In this document: positions 45,721-54,245 of the stretch, piece by piece
How the letters are laid out: each line of letters starts with the position of its first letter
Numbering within the stretch: position 1 is the stretch's first letter
Assembly (NCBI RefSeq): GCF_036237275.1
Contig: NZ_CP108352.1
Coordinates: forward strand, 6,882,001 to 6,946,000
Direction of reading: 5' to 3'
DNA from: Streptomyces sp. NBC_01353
GTDB lineage: Bacteria; Actinomycetota; Actinomycetes; Streptomycetales; Streptomycetaceae
Length of the DNA stretch: 64,000 bases
Notes under the pieces: generated by a model
Database searches by the model: none
The model's input: only the letters and a program-made list of their open reading frames with translations
Told to the model about the DNA's origin: nothing
Translations under genes and position numbers: made by a program

Positions 45721-46677
45721 ATGGCTGCGAACGCGATCGACCAGACGAGGCGGATGCTCTCCCTCGTGACCTACCTCCGGGAACGGCCCGGTGCGCATGT
45801 CGCCGATGTCGCCCGCGCCTTCGGGATCACCGAGGACGAGCTGATCTCCGACCTCGATGTGCTGCCCATGTGCGGCACGAGCTTCCGCGGCGGCGATCTC
45901 CTGGACATCGACACGGACGGCGACCGTATCTGGTGGCACAACCCGGACGATGTCGCCGAGCCGTTGCGGCTGGCCGCCGACGAGGCGACGGCACTGCTGG
46001 TCGCGGCGCGTGCCGTGGCCACGCTGCCCGGTCTGCGCGAGAGCGACCGCGAGGCGCTGCTGCGTGCCACCGCCAAGCTGGAGACGGCGGCCGGTGAGGC
46101 GGCGGGGGCCAGTTCCCGGCTTTCGGTCACCTTCGAGTCCGAGGGTGGTGTCTTCGCCGAGGTGGACCGGGCGATCTCGGAGCGCCGTCGGCTCTGGGTG
46201 CGGTACTACTCGCCCGCCCGCGACGAGCTGACCGAGCGCGAGGTGGATCCGATCCGGCTGTTCGCCGTCGGCCACACCTACATGGAGGCGTGGTGCCGGC
46301 TCTCCGAGGCGCGCCGCACCTTCCGGCTCGACCGTGTCGCCGAGATCCGGATCCTCGACGAGCAGTCGGCGCCGCCCGAGATCGAGCTGCGGGATCTGTC
46401 GGAGGGGCTGGTCCAGCCGTCCGCCGAGGACCCGGAGGTCGTGGTCGAGGTGGGCCCCGGCGGCCGCTGGGTCGCCGAGTACTACCCGCACGACCGGGCC
46501 GACGAGCTGCCCGACGGGGGACTGCGCATCACCCTGCGGACGCCCGCCCCCGCCTCGCTGCGGCGCCTCGCGCTGCGGCTCGGCAGCGACGGACGGATCG
46601 TCTCGCCCCAGGACCTCGCCGACAGCGCCCGGGAGGCCGCCACGGCCGCCCTCGCCGCCTACGACGGCCAGGAGTGA
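45721..46677 (+). CDS. pafC: WYL-domain transcriptional regulator PafC
   Basis: A 318-residue paralogue of PafB with the same order: helix-turn-helix (IDQTRRMLSLVTYLRERPG; VADVARAFGITEDELISDL), WYL domain (LWVRYYSPARDELTEREVDP; FAVGHTYMEAWCRLSEARRTFRLDRV) and WCX tail. In this copy the canonical WYL tripeptide is changed to MEAWC. ATG at 45721 has AAGGGGGAG upstream. Long frames continue back into pafB but are out of frame with it and are not real. It is the partner of PafB in DNA-damage regulation in mycobacteria; the same role here is inferred. Confidence 0.93.
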   Translation: MAANAIDQTRRMLSLVTYLRERPGAHVADVARAFGITEDELISDLDVLPMCGTSFRGGDLLDIDTDGDRIWWHNPDDVAEPLRLAADEATALLVAARAVATLPGLRESDREALLRATAKLETAAGEAAGASSRLSVTFESEGGVFAEVDRAISERRRLWVRYYSPARDELTEREVDPIRLFAVGHTYMEAWCRLSEARRTFRLDRVAEIRILDEQSAPPEIELRDLSEGLVQPSAEDPEVVVEVGPGGRWVAEYYPHDRADELPDGGLRITLRTPAPASLRRLALRLGSDGRIVSPQDLADSAREAATAALAAYDGQE

Positions 46678-46800
46678 CTCGGCGGGTCGGGCGCGACTCG
46701 AGGGGTATGTGACATTCCCCGCCGAGTCGACGCTGTTGCCTGTGGAGCCGATGGATTCGCGAGAGCGCGGGAATCGAAAGGGATGAGGGAAATGTCCGTG

Positions 46801-47046
46801 ATGCACGGGATGACGGCGTCAATCGCACCGGTCCTCTTCAAGGCGGCCTGCCCCGACTGCCGCGCCCGTTTCGAACTCTCCGCGAGCGCGCTGCGCCTCG
46901 CGATCGGCGCCAGCCGCCGCACCACCTTCTACTCCTTCACCTGCCCGGAGTGCGGCAGCTCCGTCCGCAAGCCCGCCGGCGAACGGATCGTCGAACTCCT
47001 CACCGGCGGTGGGGTCCGCACCCTGCGCCTGCACTCCACCGTCTGA
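46801..47046 (+). CDS. Small zinc-ribbon-like protein
   Basis: An 81-residue protein with two CxxC pairs, Cys17/Cys20 (AACPDCRARFEL) and Cys48/Cys51 (FTCPECGSSVRKP), the pattern of a zinc ribbon. Several ATGs (46783, 46792, 46801, 46810) are in frame; 46801 is picked because GAGGGA (46785-46790) is 10 nt upstream. It lies between pafC and a small membrane-protein gene. Function unknown; it may bind DNA or protein. Confidence 0.7.
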   Translation: MHGMTASIAPVLFKAACPDCRARFELSASALRLAIGASRRTTFYSFTCPECGSSVRKPAGERIVELLTGGGVRTLRLHSTV

Positions 47047-47081
47047 CGCCCCGTCCGGCGATCCGACCGCCCCGTAACGTC

Positions 47082-47087
47082 TAGGCT
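47082..47087 (+). promoter_or_regulatory. -10 box of the small membrane-protein gene, leaderless spacing
   Basis: TAGGCT with 6 nt to the ATG at 47094 and no Shine-Dalgarno between. Confidence 0.45.
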
Positions 47088-47093
47088 CGGCAC

Positions 47094-47291
47094 ATGTTCT
47101 GGCCCATGCTCGCCATCGCACTCGGATTCCTCGGCATCGCCGTCCTCGGCGTCCTCGGTATCACGGTCTTCATCGAGGCCCAGCGGCTCGGCCGTCAAGT
47201 GGCCCGGACCACCGAACGCATCAACCGCGCCGCCGAAGACCTCGAAAACGCCGCGGGGCAGCTGGCCCGAACCGGCGAGTCGCTGCGCTGA
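47094..47291 (+). CDS. Small single-pass membrane protein
   Basis: A 65-residue protein with one N-terminal transmembrane helix (about 4-27, MLAIALGFLGIAVLGVLGIT) and a charged amphipathic helix (RLGRQVARTTERINRAAEDLENAAGQL). The layout, short helix plus amphipathic helix, resembles TatA/TatB in outline, and the gene lies 185 bp upstream of tatA, but it lacks the FG-KK hinge. I do not assign a function. Confidence 0.65.
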   Translation: MFWPMLAIALGFLGIAVLGVLGITVFIEAQRLGRQVARTTERINRAAEDLENAAGQLARTGESLR

Positions 47292-47363
47292 GCCCGTGCC
47301 GTACGCTGCTCAGGACGGCCCGGAAGGGGATGCGTGGGCCGCAATCGCGAGTATGCACAGGCA

Positions 47364-47394
47364 TTGCCCTGCGTTTACTCCTGCGGGTTACGAT
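47364..47394 (+). promoter_or_regulatory. Promoter of tatA
   Basis: TTGCCC (47364-47369), 19-bp spacer, TACGAT (47389-47394), 82 bp before the tatA ATG. Confidence 0.4.
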
Positions 47395-47476
47395 CGCAGA
47401 CAGCGCGGTGGCCGGACGCATGTCCGACCCGCCGGGCACGCACACCATGTCGCCTCGGTGAAGAAGGTAAACAGCT

Positions 47477-47761
47477 ATGGGTAGGCTCGGCCCCACCGAG
47501 ATCATTCTGATCCTCGTCGTCATCATCCTGCTGTTCGGCGCCAAGAAGCTCCCCGACATGGCCCGTTCGCTGGGCAAGTCCGCCCGCATCCTCAAGAGCG
47601 AGGCCAAGGCGATGAAGTCGGACGACCAGCAGAGCGCCCCTGCCGACCCGCCGACCCCCGGCACCCCGGACCAGGCCGCCCCGCGTACCATCCAGGCCGC
47701 GCCCGGCGACGTGACCAGCTCGCGTCCCGTCACCGAGCCCTCGGACACCACCAAGCGCTGA
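47477..47761 (+). CDS. tatA: Twin-arginine translocase subunit TatA
   Basis: A 94-residue pore-forming subunit of the Tat export system. A short transmembrane helix (TEIILILVVIILLF) is followed by the hinge FGAKKLPDMARSLGKS and an amphipathic helix. The C-terminal 45 residues are Pro/Ala/Thr-rich and disordered. ATG at 47477 has AAGAAGG 9 nt upstream. tatC follows 60 bp later. Together they export folded, often cofactor-containing proteins, a heavily used route in Streptomyces. Confidence 0.95.
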   Translation: MGRLGPTEIILILVVIILLFGAKKLPDMARSLGKSARILKSEAKAMKSDDQQSAPADPPTPGTPDQAAPRTIQAAPGDVTSSRPVTEPSDTTKR

Positions 47762-47821
47762 CCCGGTCCGCCGCGGCCGCCGCACCGAGCGGCGGCCTGC
47801 CGCACGAGATGAGGACGTGGG

Positions 47822-48769
47822 TTGCTCAAGTCTGCCCGCAAGCAGGAGAAGGACCCCGAGGGCCGGATGCCCCTCGTGGAGCACCTGCGTGAACTTCGCA
47901 ACCGCATGGCGAAGGGCCTTCTGGCCATCGCCGCGGTCACCGTCGTGGCCCTCGCGTACAGCGAGCAGCTCATGCAGTTCCTGACGAAGTCCGTGCCCAA
48001 GTGCGGACCCGACGTCACGAGCGACGGTGGAAACTGCGCGATCGTCTCCTTCAACACGCTGATCGCGCCGTTCAGCACGACGATCCAGGTCAGCCTCGTG
48101 ACCGGCCTCGTCGTCGCCAGCCCGATCTGGCTTTACCAGCTCTGGGCCTTCATCGCGCCCGGCCTGCACAAGAGCGAGAAGAAGTACACCTACGCCTTCG
48201 TCGGCGCCGCGGTCCCGCTGTTCACCGCCGGCGCCTACCTTGCGTACCTCATCCTCCCCATCAGCGTGAAGGTCCTCATCAGCCTCACGCCCGGCGGTTC
48301 GGCGAACATCCTCTCCCTCGGTGACGTCCTCGACTTCACCCTGCGCATGGTGCTCGTCTTCGGCCTCGCCTTCGAGCTCCCGCTCGTCCTGGTGATGCTG
48401 AACCTCACCGGAGTCCTCACCGGTCGCCGCATGGCCGGCTGGTGGCGTGGCGTGATCATGGGCGTCTTCGTCTTCGGCGCCGTCATCACCCCCACCACCG
48501 ACCCCGTCGGAATGGTCGCGCTGGCCGGACCGATCACCGTCCTGTACTTCGGGGCTGTCGGCTTCTCGCTCATCAACGACCGACGCCGGGCCCGCAACAA
48601 CCCCGACGCCGAACTCGACGACGACGAGGCATCCAGCCTCGACCTCACCCCCGAGGGCGTCGAAGCCGTCGAGCCCGTCGGTGCCGCCCGCGCCCTGCCC
48701 GAGCAGTCCAGTGGCGAGGCCGACGGCGGCAGGTCGTCCCGGCCGGGTAGTTACGACGACATCACCTGA
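47822..48769 (+). CDS. tatC: Twin-arginine translocase subunit TatC
   Basis: A 315-residue six-helix membrane protein that recognises twin-arginine signal peptides. Conserved parts: the N-terminal MPLVEHLRELRNRM (signal-peptide binding), SPIWLYQLWAFIAPGLHKSEKK, and the DFTLRMVLVFGLAFELPLVLVML helix region. The C-terminal 60 residues are an acidic, Ser-rich cytosolic tail. The start is TTG at 47822 (LKSARKQEKDPEGR); no ATG or GTG in frame gives the conserved N-terminus. GATGAGGA upstream may serve as ribosome site. Confidence 0.94.
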   Translation: MLKSARKQEKDPEGRMPLVEHLRELRNRMAKGLLAIAAVTVVALAYSEQLMQFLTKSVPKCGPDVTSDGGNCAIVSFNTLIAPFSTTIQVSLVTGLVVASPIWLYQLWAFIAPGLHKSEKKYTYAFVGAAVPLFTAGAYLAYLILPISVKVLISLTPGGSANILSLGDVLDFTLRMVLVFGLAFELPLVLVMLNLTGVLTGRRMAGWWRGVIMGVFVFGAVITPTTDPVGMVALAGPITVLYFGAVGFSLINDRRRARNNPDAELDDDEASSLDLTPEGVEAVEPVGAARALPEQSSGEADGGRSSRPGSYDDIT

Positions 48770-48774
48770 TCTTG

Positions 48775-48780
48775 TAGGGT
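48775..48780 (+). promoter_or_regulatory. -10 box of the lipid kinase gene
   Basis: TAGGGT, with TTACGA 18 bp before it (48751-48756) as a weak -35 inside the end of tatC. The ATG is at 48812. Confidence 0.4.
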
Positions 48781-48784
48781 CCTC

Positions 48785-48805
48785 CCCCCAGACTCCGTCC
48801 GGGGG
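48785..48805. repeat. Extragenic palindrome, copy 1
   Basis: CCCCCAGAC-TCC-GTCCGGGGG, an inverted repeat of the same pattern as at 58631-58649 and 60810-60835. Here it lies in the leader of the lipid kinase gene, just before the start codon. Confidence 0.55.
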
Positions 48806-48811
48806 ACACCC

Positions 48812-49756
48812 ATGACCAGCGAGATCACCCTTCTCGTCAATCCCACCGCGGGACACGGCCGGGGCGCGCACGCCGCGCAGCCGGCCGCCGGCGCGCTCAG
48901 GGACGCCGGATTCGCCGTCCGTACCGTCCTCGGCGCCGACGCCGACGACGCCCTGCGGCGCGCCCGCGTCGCCGTCGCCGGCGGAACCGGCGCACTCGTC
49001 GCCGTCGGCGGCGACGGCATGATCTCGCTCGCCCTCCAGGCCCTCGCCGGCACGCGGACCCCGCTCGGCGTGGTCGCGGTCGGCACCGGAAACGACTTCG
49101 CCCGCAGCCTCGGCCTGCCCGTACGCGACCCCGAGGCCGCCGGTCGGCTCGCCGCCGAACTGCTCGAGGCGGGCGGCGGACGCGACATCGACCTCGGCAG
49201 GGTCGGCGACCGCTGGTTCGGCACCGTCCTCGCCTCCGGCTTCGACTCCCGCGTCAACGATCGCGGCAACCGCATGAAGCTGCCGGCCGGCCGCTTCAAG
49301 TACGACCTCGCCATCCTCGCCGAGCTCGCCTCGTTCCGGCCCGTCCCGTACCGCCTCACCTTCGACGACGGCACCGAGCGGCAGGTCGACGCCACCCTCG
49401 TCGCCGTCGGGAACGGCCCCTCGTACGGCGGGGGTATGCGGATCTGCGCCGACGCGCGCATGGACGACGGCCTTTTCGACGTCACGGTCGTCGGCGACTG
49501 CTCCCGTACCACCCTGATCAAGGTCTTCCCGAGGGTCTACCGAGGCACCCACCTCGACCACCCCAAGGTCACCGTCCACCGCGTCCGCGCCGTCACCCTG
49601 GACGCCCCCGGCATCACCGGCTACGCGGACGGCGAGCCGCTCGGACCACTGCCGCTGACCGCCGAATGCGTCCCCGGAGCGCTGCGCGTCCTGGCGCCCC
49701 AGGGGGTGTCCGGCGGATCCGATCGGCCGGTGCCAGGCGATGCGCCGGGGCGGTGA
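48812..49756 (+). CDS. Diacylglycerol/lipid kinase family protein
   Basis: A 314-residue DAGK-catalytic-domain protein of the DgkB/sphingosine-kinase-like family. ATP-binding: LLVNPTAGHGRG and LVAVGGDGMISLAL (GGDG motif); then VAVGTGNDFARSLGL and the C-terminal beta domain (VAVGNGPSYGGGM; YADGEPLGPLPL). It phosphorylates a lipid alcohol, probably diacylglycerol in phospholipid recycling. ATG at 48812. It lies between tatC and helY, all on the same strand. Confidence 0.92.
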   Translation: MTSEITLLVNPTAGHGRGAHAAQPAAGALRDAGFAVRTVLGADADDALRRARVAVAGGTGALVAVGGDGMISLALQALAGTRTPLGVVAVGTGNDFARSLGLPVRDPEAAGRLAAELLEAGGGRDIDLGRVGDRWFGTVLASGFDSRVNDRGNRMKLPAGRFKYDLAILAELASFRPVPYRLTFDDGTERQVDATLVAVGNGPSYGGGMRICADARMDDGLFDVTVVGDCSRTTLIKVFPRVYRGTHLDHPKVTVHRVRAVTLDAPGITGYADGEPLGPLPLTAECVPGALRVLAPQGVSGGSDRPVPGDAPGR

Positions 49757-49800
49757 ATCGGTCCGTCATTAAAGATCGCGTCAGTGTCAGACGTGACGGG

Positions 49801-49806
49801 TAGGCT
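49801..49806 (+). promoter_or_regulatory. -10 box of helY
   Basis: TAGGCT, 10 nt before the ATG at 49817, so any 5' leader would be only a few nucleotides. Confidence 0.4.
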
Positions 49807-49816
49807 CGACAGCAAG

Positions 49817-52645
49817 ATGACAGAGGACCTCACACCAGCCGAAGCGTACGCAGCTGCCCGGGCCCGCAATGCCGAGCAGGCCACGGCGCTGGCCCCCTTC
49901 CGCGAGATGTACGAGTTCGGTCTGGACCCCTTCCAGATCGAGGCCTGCCAGGCCCTCGAGGCGGGCAAAGGCGTGCTCGTCGCCGCGCCCACGGGCTCGG
50001 GCAAGACCATCGTCGGCGAGTTCGCCGTCCACCTCGCCCTGCTCCAAGGGCGCAAGTGCTTCTACACGACACCCATCAAGGCGCTGTCGAACCAGAAGTA
50101 CGCCGACCTCGTGAAGCGGTACGGACCCGGCAAGGTCGGCCTGCTCACCGGCGACAACAGTGTCAACGGCGACGCCCCGATCATCGTGATGACGACCGAG
50201 GTCCTCCGCAACATGCTGTACGCGGGGTCCCAGGCCCTCAGCGGCCTCGGCTACGTGGTCATGGACGAGGTGCACTACCTCTCGGACCGCTTCCGCGGCG
50301 CCGTCTGGGAGGAAGTGATCATCCACCTCCCCGAGTCGGTGACCCTGGTCTCACTCTCCGCGACCGTCTCCAACGCGGAGGAGTTCGGCGACTGGCTCGA
50401 CACGGTCCGCGGCGACACCGAGGTCATCGTCTCCGAAAGCCGCCCCGTGCCGCTCTGGCAGCACGTGCTCGCCGGCCGCCGGATGTACGACCTCTTCGAG
50501 GAGGAGACCGACCACGGCGGCCGCGGCGCGTCCCGCCGCGAGGTCAACCCCGACCTGCTGCGCCTGGCCCGGACCGAGAACTCCCGTACGTACAACCCGC
50601 GCGAGCGCCGCCGCGGCAAGATGGTCCGCGAGGCCGACCGTGAGCGCGAGCGCCGTCAGCGCTCCCGCATCTGGACGCCCGGACGCCCTGAGGTCATCGA
50701 ACGGCTCGACGCCGAGGGGCTCCTGCCCGCCATCACCTTCATCTTCAGCCGGGCGGGCTGCGAGGCCGCAGTCCAGCAGTGCCTGTACGCCGGCCTCCGG
50801 CTCAACGACGACGAGGCCCGCCAGCGGGTCCGCGAGATCGTCGAGGCGCGCACCGCCTCCATCCCGTCCGAAGACCTCCACGTCCTCGGGTACTACGAGT
50901 GGCTCGAAGGCCTGGAGCGCGGCATCGCCGCCCACCACGCCGGAATGCTCCCCACCTTCAAGGAAGTCGTCGAGGAACTCTTCGTGCGCGGCCTGGTCAA
51001 GGCCGTCTTCGCCACCGAGACCCTCGCGCTGGGCATCAACATGCCCGCCCGTTCGGTGGTCCTGGAGAAGCTCGTCAAGTGGAACGGCGAGCAGCACGCG
51101 GACATCACCCCCGGCGAGTACACGCAGCTCACCGGACGCGCCGGGCGCCGTGGCATCGACGTCGAGGGCCACGCCGTCGTCCTGTGGCAGCGCGGTCTCG
51201 ACCCCGGCCACCTCGCCGGACTCGCCGGCACGCGCACGTACCCGCTGCGCTCCAGCTTCAAGCCGTCGTACAACATGGCTGTCAACCTGGTCGACCAGTT
51301 CGGGCGCCACCGCTCCCGCGAGCTGCTCGAGACCTCCTTCGCGCAGTTCCAGGCCGACCGGTCCGTCGTCGGAATCTCCCGGCAGGTCCAGAAGAACGAA
51401 GAGGGCCTCGACGGCTACCGGGAGGGCATGACCTGCCACCTCGGAGACTTCGAGGAGTACGCGCGGCTGCGCCGCGACCTCAAGGACCGCGAGACGGACC
51501 TGGCCAAGCAGGGCGCCGCACAGCGCCGTGCGCAGGCCGCCGCCTCCCTGGAGAAGCTCAAGCCCGGCGACATCATCCACGTCCCCACGGGCAAGTTCGC
51601 CGGTCTCGCCCTCGTCCTCGACCCCGGCATTCCCGCCGGGCGGACCAACGGCCACCGCGGCTTCGAGCATCACGACGGGCCCCGCCCGCTCGTCCTCACC
51701 GCCGAACGGCAGGTCAAGCGGCTCGCCTCGATCGACTTCCCGATCCCGGTCGAGGCCATGGAGCGCATGAGGATCCCCAAGTCCTTCAACCCGCGCTCCC
51801 CGCAGTCCCGGCGGGACCTCGCCTCCGCACTGCGCACCAAGGCCGGGCACCTCAACCCGGAGCGGCACCGCAGGGAGCGCGCGGCGGCCGCCGACGACCG
51901 CGAGATCAACCGGCTGCGCACCGAGCTGCGCGCCCACCCCTGCCACGGCTGCGACGAGCGCGAGGACCACGCCCGCTGGGCCGAGCGCTACCACCGGCTC
52001 CAGCGCGACACCCGGCAGCTGGAACGGCGCATCGAGGGCCGCACCAACACCATCGCCCGCACCTTCGACCGGATCGTCGCGCTCCTCACCGAGCTCGACT
52101 ACCTCCGTGGCGACGATGTCACCGACAACGGCAAGCGGCTCGCCCGGCTCTACGGCGAACTCGACCTGCTGGCCAGCGAATGCCTGCGCGACGGCGTCTG
52201 GGAGGGCCTGACCCCGCCCGAACTGGCCGCCTGCGTCTCCGCGTTGGTCTACGAGGCACGGCAGTCCGACGACGCCGTACCGCCGAAGCTCCCCACGGGG
52301 AACGCGAAGGCCGCGCTCGGCGAGATGGTGCGGATCTGGGGGCGGCTCGACGCCCTCGAGGAACAGTTCAAGATCAACCAGGCGGAAGGGGTCGGCCAGC
52401 GCGAACCCGATCTCGGCTTCGCCTGGGCCGCCTACCAGTGGGCCTCCGACAAGGGGCTCGACGAGGTCCTGCGCGAGGCCGAAATGCCCGCTGGCGACTT
52501 CGTCCGCTGGTGCAAGCAGGTCATCGACGTCCTCGGACAGATCGCCGCGGCGGCGCCCAAGGAGAACAGCACCGTCGCCAAGAACGCGCGCAAGGCGGTG
52601 GAGTCGCTGCTGAGGGGCGTCGTCGCCTACAGCTCGGTGGGCTGA
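49817..52645 (+). CDS. helY: DEVH-box helicase HelY (Ski2-like)
   Basis: A 942-residue superfamily 2 helicase related to Ski2/Mtr4. Motif I is APTGSGKTIVGEF, motif II DEVH (MDEVHYLSD), motif III SLSAT, motif V LALGINMPARSVV and motif VI QLTGRAGRRGID. The C-terminal third includes the DSHCT-type helical domain (LAACVSALVYEARQSDD; DFVRWCKQVIDVLGQI). Such proteins unwind RNA, often with exosome-like nucleases. ATG at 49817 starts MTEDLTPAEAY; an in-frame GTG at 49784 would place the -10 box inside the gene. Its position after tatA-tatC matches helY of mycobacteria. Confidence 0.93.
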   Translation: MTEDLTPAEAYAAARARNAEQATALAPFREMYEFGLDPFQIEACQALEAGKGVLVAAPTGSGKTIVGEFAVHLALLQGRKCFYTTPIKALSNQKYADLVKRYGPGKVGLLTGDNSVNGDAPIIVMTTEVLRNMLYAGSQALSGLGYVVMDEVHYLSDRFRGAVWEEVIIHLPESVTLVSLSATVSNAEEFGDWLDTVRGDTEVIVSESRPVPLWQHVLAGRRMYDLFEEETDHGGRGASRREVNPDLLRLARTENSRTYNPRERRRGKMVREADRERERRQRSRIWTPGRPEVIERLDAEGLLPAITFIFSRAGCEAAVQQCLYAGLRLNDDEARQRVREIVEARTASIPSEDLHVLGYYEWLEGLERGIAAHHAGMLPTFKEVVEELFVRGLVKAVFATETLALGINMPARSVVLEKLVKWNGEQHADITPGEYTQLTGRAGRRGIDVEGHAVVLWQRGLDPGHLAGLAGTRTYPLRSSFKPSYNMAVNLVDQFGRHRSRELLETSFAQFQADRSVVGISRQVQKNEEGLDGYREGMTCHLGDFEEYARLRRDLKDRETDLAKQGAAQRRAQAAASLEKLKPGDIIHVPTGKFAGLALVLDPGIPAGRTNGHRGFEHHDGPRPLVLTAERQVKRLASIDFPIPVEAMERMRIPKSFNPRSPQSRRDLASALRTKAGHLNPERHRRERAAAADDREINRLRTELRAHPCHGCDEREDHARWAERYHRLQRDTRQLERRIEGRTNTIARTFDRIVALLTELDYLRGDDVTDNGKRLARLYGELDLLASECLRDGVWEGLTPPELAACVSALVYEARQSDDAVPPKLPTGNAKAALGEMVRIWGRLDALEEQFKINQAEGVGQREPDLGFAWAAYQWASDKGLDEVLREAEMPAGDFVRWCKQVIDVLGQIAAAAPKENSTVAKNARKAVESLLRGVVAYSSVG

Positions 52646-52668
52646 CACTTATCTGAAGTCGCTGGCGG

Positions 52669-52694
52669 GGGCCCGTGGTTGATGCCACGGGCCC
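52669..52694 (+). terminator. Terminator of helY
   Basis: A perfect 10-bp stem (52669-52678 with 52685-52694), loop TTGATG, 24 bp after the stop. Confidence 0.7.
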
Positions 52695-52848
52695 TTGGCG
52701 TTCGCGGGCTTCGTCCTCGGTGTCGCGGTATTCGTCCGGCCGGGGCCGGGTTGTCCACAGGGCCGTTGTCCACAGGGGTGGCGGAGTGTCAGGCCTCTCC
52801 GATTCCATGGACTCACACACCGGGCAACACCGCTGGGAGGGGACCCAC

Positions 52849-54231
52849 GTGACCACGCAAGCCGGTTCGGCCGCCGTCGAGGAGACGGCCGGCGGACAGA
52901 AGATCGTGCCGGGGCCACGGGGCGTACCGCTGCTCGGAAACCTGCCGGAGTTCGGCAAGGACCCGCTCGCCTTCTTCGAGCGGCTGCGCGAGCGCGGAGA
53001 CTTCGTCAGCTGGCGCTTCGGGCCAGGCCCCGCCCTCTTCATCGCCCACCCCGACACGATCGGCGAACTCCTCACCGAAGTCGAGCGCACCTTCGACCAG
53101 CCCGACCTCGGCATCGCCTTCCGCACCCTGCTCGGCAACGGAGTGGTCGTCGCCAAGGGTCCCGACTGGCGCCGTAAGCGCTCCCTCGTCCAGCCCTCCG
53201 TCCGGCCCAAGCAGGTGCGGTCCTACGCCGCCACCATGGCCGAGTGCGCGATCGCCCTCGCCGACCGGTGGAGCGACGGACAGCGCATCGACATCAAGAA
53301 GGAGATGGCCGCCCTCACCCAACTCATCGCCGTCCGCACCATCTTCGGCGTCGACACCGCCGCCGACGCCGAAGCCATCGGCCGCGCCATGGACGTCGCA
53401 CAGAAGGAGATAGGCGCCGAGTTCAGCGGCATCGGCGCCCTGCTGCCCGACTGGGTGCCCACCCCGGGACGCGCACGCATCAAACGCGCCACCGCCGTCA
53501 TCGACGCCGAGGTCTCCCGCGTCGTCGCCCGCCACCGCGAGGGCGACACCGAACGGCCCGATCTGCTCAGCCGGCTTCTCGCCGCCCAGGACGAGACCGG
53601 CGCCCACCTCTCCGACCAGGAGATCCGCGACGAGACCGTCACGCTCTACATCGGCGGACACGAGACCACGAGCTCGACCCTCGTCTGGGCATGGCACCTG
53701 CTCTCCCACAACCCCCGAGTGTGCGAGGCGCTCGCCGAGGAGCTCGACCGGGTCCTCGGCGATCACGAACCCGGCTTCGACGACTACGCCCGGCTGACCT
53801 ACACCCAGGCCGTCGTGAAGGAGACCCTGCGGCTCTACCCGACCATCTGGCTCCTCACCGGCATCGCCAAGGAGGGCGCGACCCTCGGAGGAATGGCGAT
53901 ACCTCCCGGGACACGGGTATGGAGCAGCCAATGGGCCACGCACCGGGACGCCCGCTGGTTCGGCGACCCCGAGGAGTTCCGCCCCGAACGCTGGGGAGCG
54001 GAGGAGGGCGCGCCCGCCGAGGAGATACCCGAGTACGCCTGGTTCCCGTTCGGCGGAGGGCCGCGCGTCTGCCTCGGAACACGGTTCGCGATGGTCGAGG
54101 CCGTGCTCGTCCTCGCCGTTCTCGCCCGGCGGTTCCGTCTCGACCTCGACCCCGGGGAGATACGCCCCGTACCGAGCCTGACGCTCCAGCCGGACCGGGA
54201 GGTCCTCGCCACGGTCCGCGCCCGAGGCTGA
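52849..54231 (+). CDS. Cytochrome P450
   Basis: A 460-residue haem monooxygenase. It has the I-helix oxygen motif GGHETTSS (269-276), the ExxR pair Glu325/Arg328 (KETLRLYP), and the haem loop FPFGGGPRVCLGTRF with ligand Cys408. The N-terminal GPRGVPLLGNLPEF and long length are like class E (eukaryote-like, CYP102-type haem-domain) P450s rather than the common 400-residue Streptomyces type. GTG at 52849 has GGGAGGGG 7 nt upstream; ATG at 52807 is an alternative. No reductase or ferredoxin gene is adjacent. The substrate is unknown. The AlkZ-like gene follows 14 bp later. Confidence 0.9.
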   Translation: MTTQAGSAAVEETAGGQKIVPGPRGVPLLGNLPEFGKDPLAFFERLRERGDFVSWRFGPGPALFIAHPDTIGELLTEVERTFDQPDLGIAFRTLLGNGVVVAKGPDWRRKRSLVQPSVRPKQVRSYAATMAECAIALADRWSDGQRIDIKKEMAALTQLIAVRTIFGVDTAADAEAIGRAMDVAQKEIGAEFSGIGALLPDWVPTPGRARIKRATAVIDAEVSRVVARHREGDTERPDLLSRLLAAQDETGAHLSDQEIRDETVTLYIGGHETTSSTLVWAWHLLSHNPRVCEALAEELDRVLGDHEPGFDDYARLTYTQAVVKETLRLYPTIWLLTGIAKEGATLGGMAIPPGTRVWSSQWATHRDARWFGDPEEFRPERWGAEEGAPAEEIPEYAWFPFGGGPRVCLGTRFAMVEAVLVLAVLARRFRLDLDPGEIRPVPSLTLQPDREVLATVRARG

Positions 54232-54245
54232 GGAATGATTCCGGT

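Noticed and set aside
52849-54231. The P450 as part of a larger natural product cluster
   Set aside because: No polyketide, peptide or terpene synthase, tailoring set or resistance transporter is in the window; only the AlkZ-like gene is a possible link.
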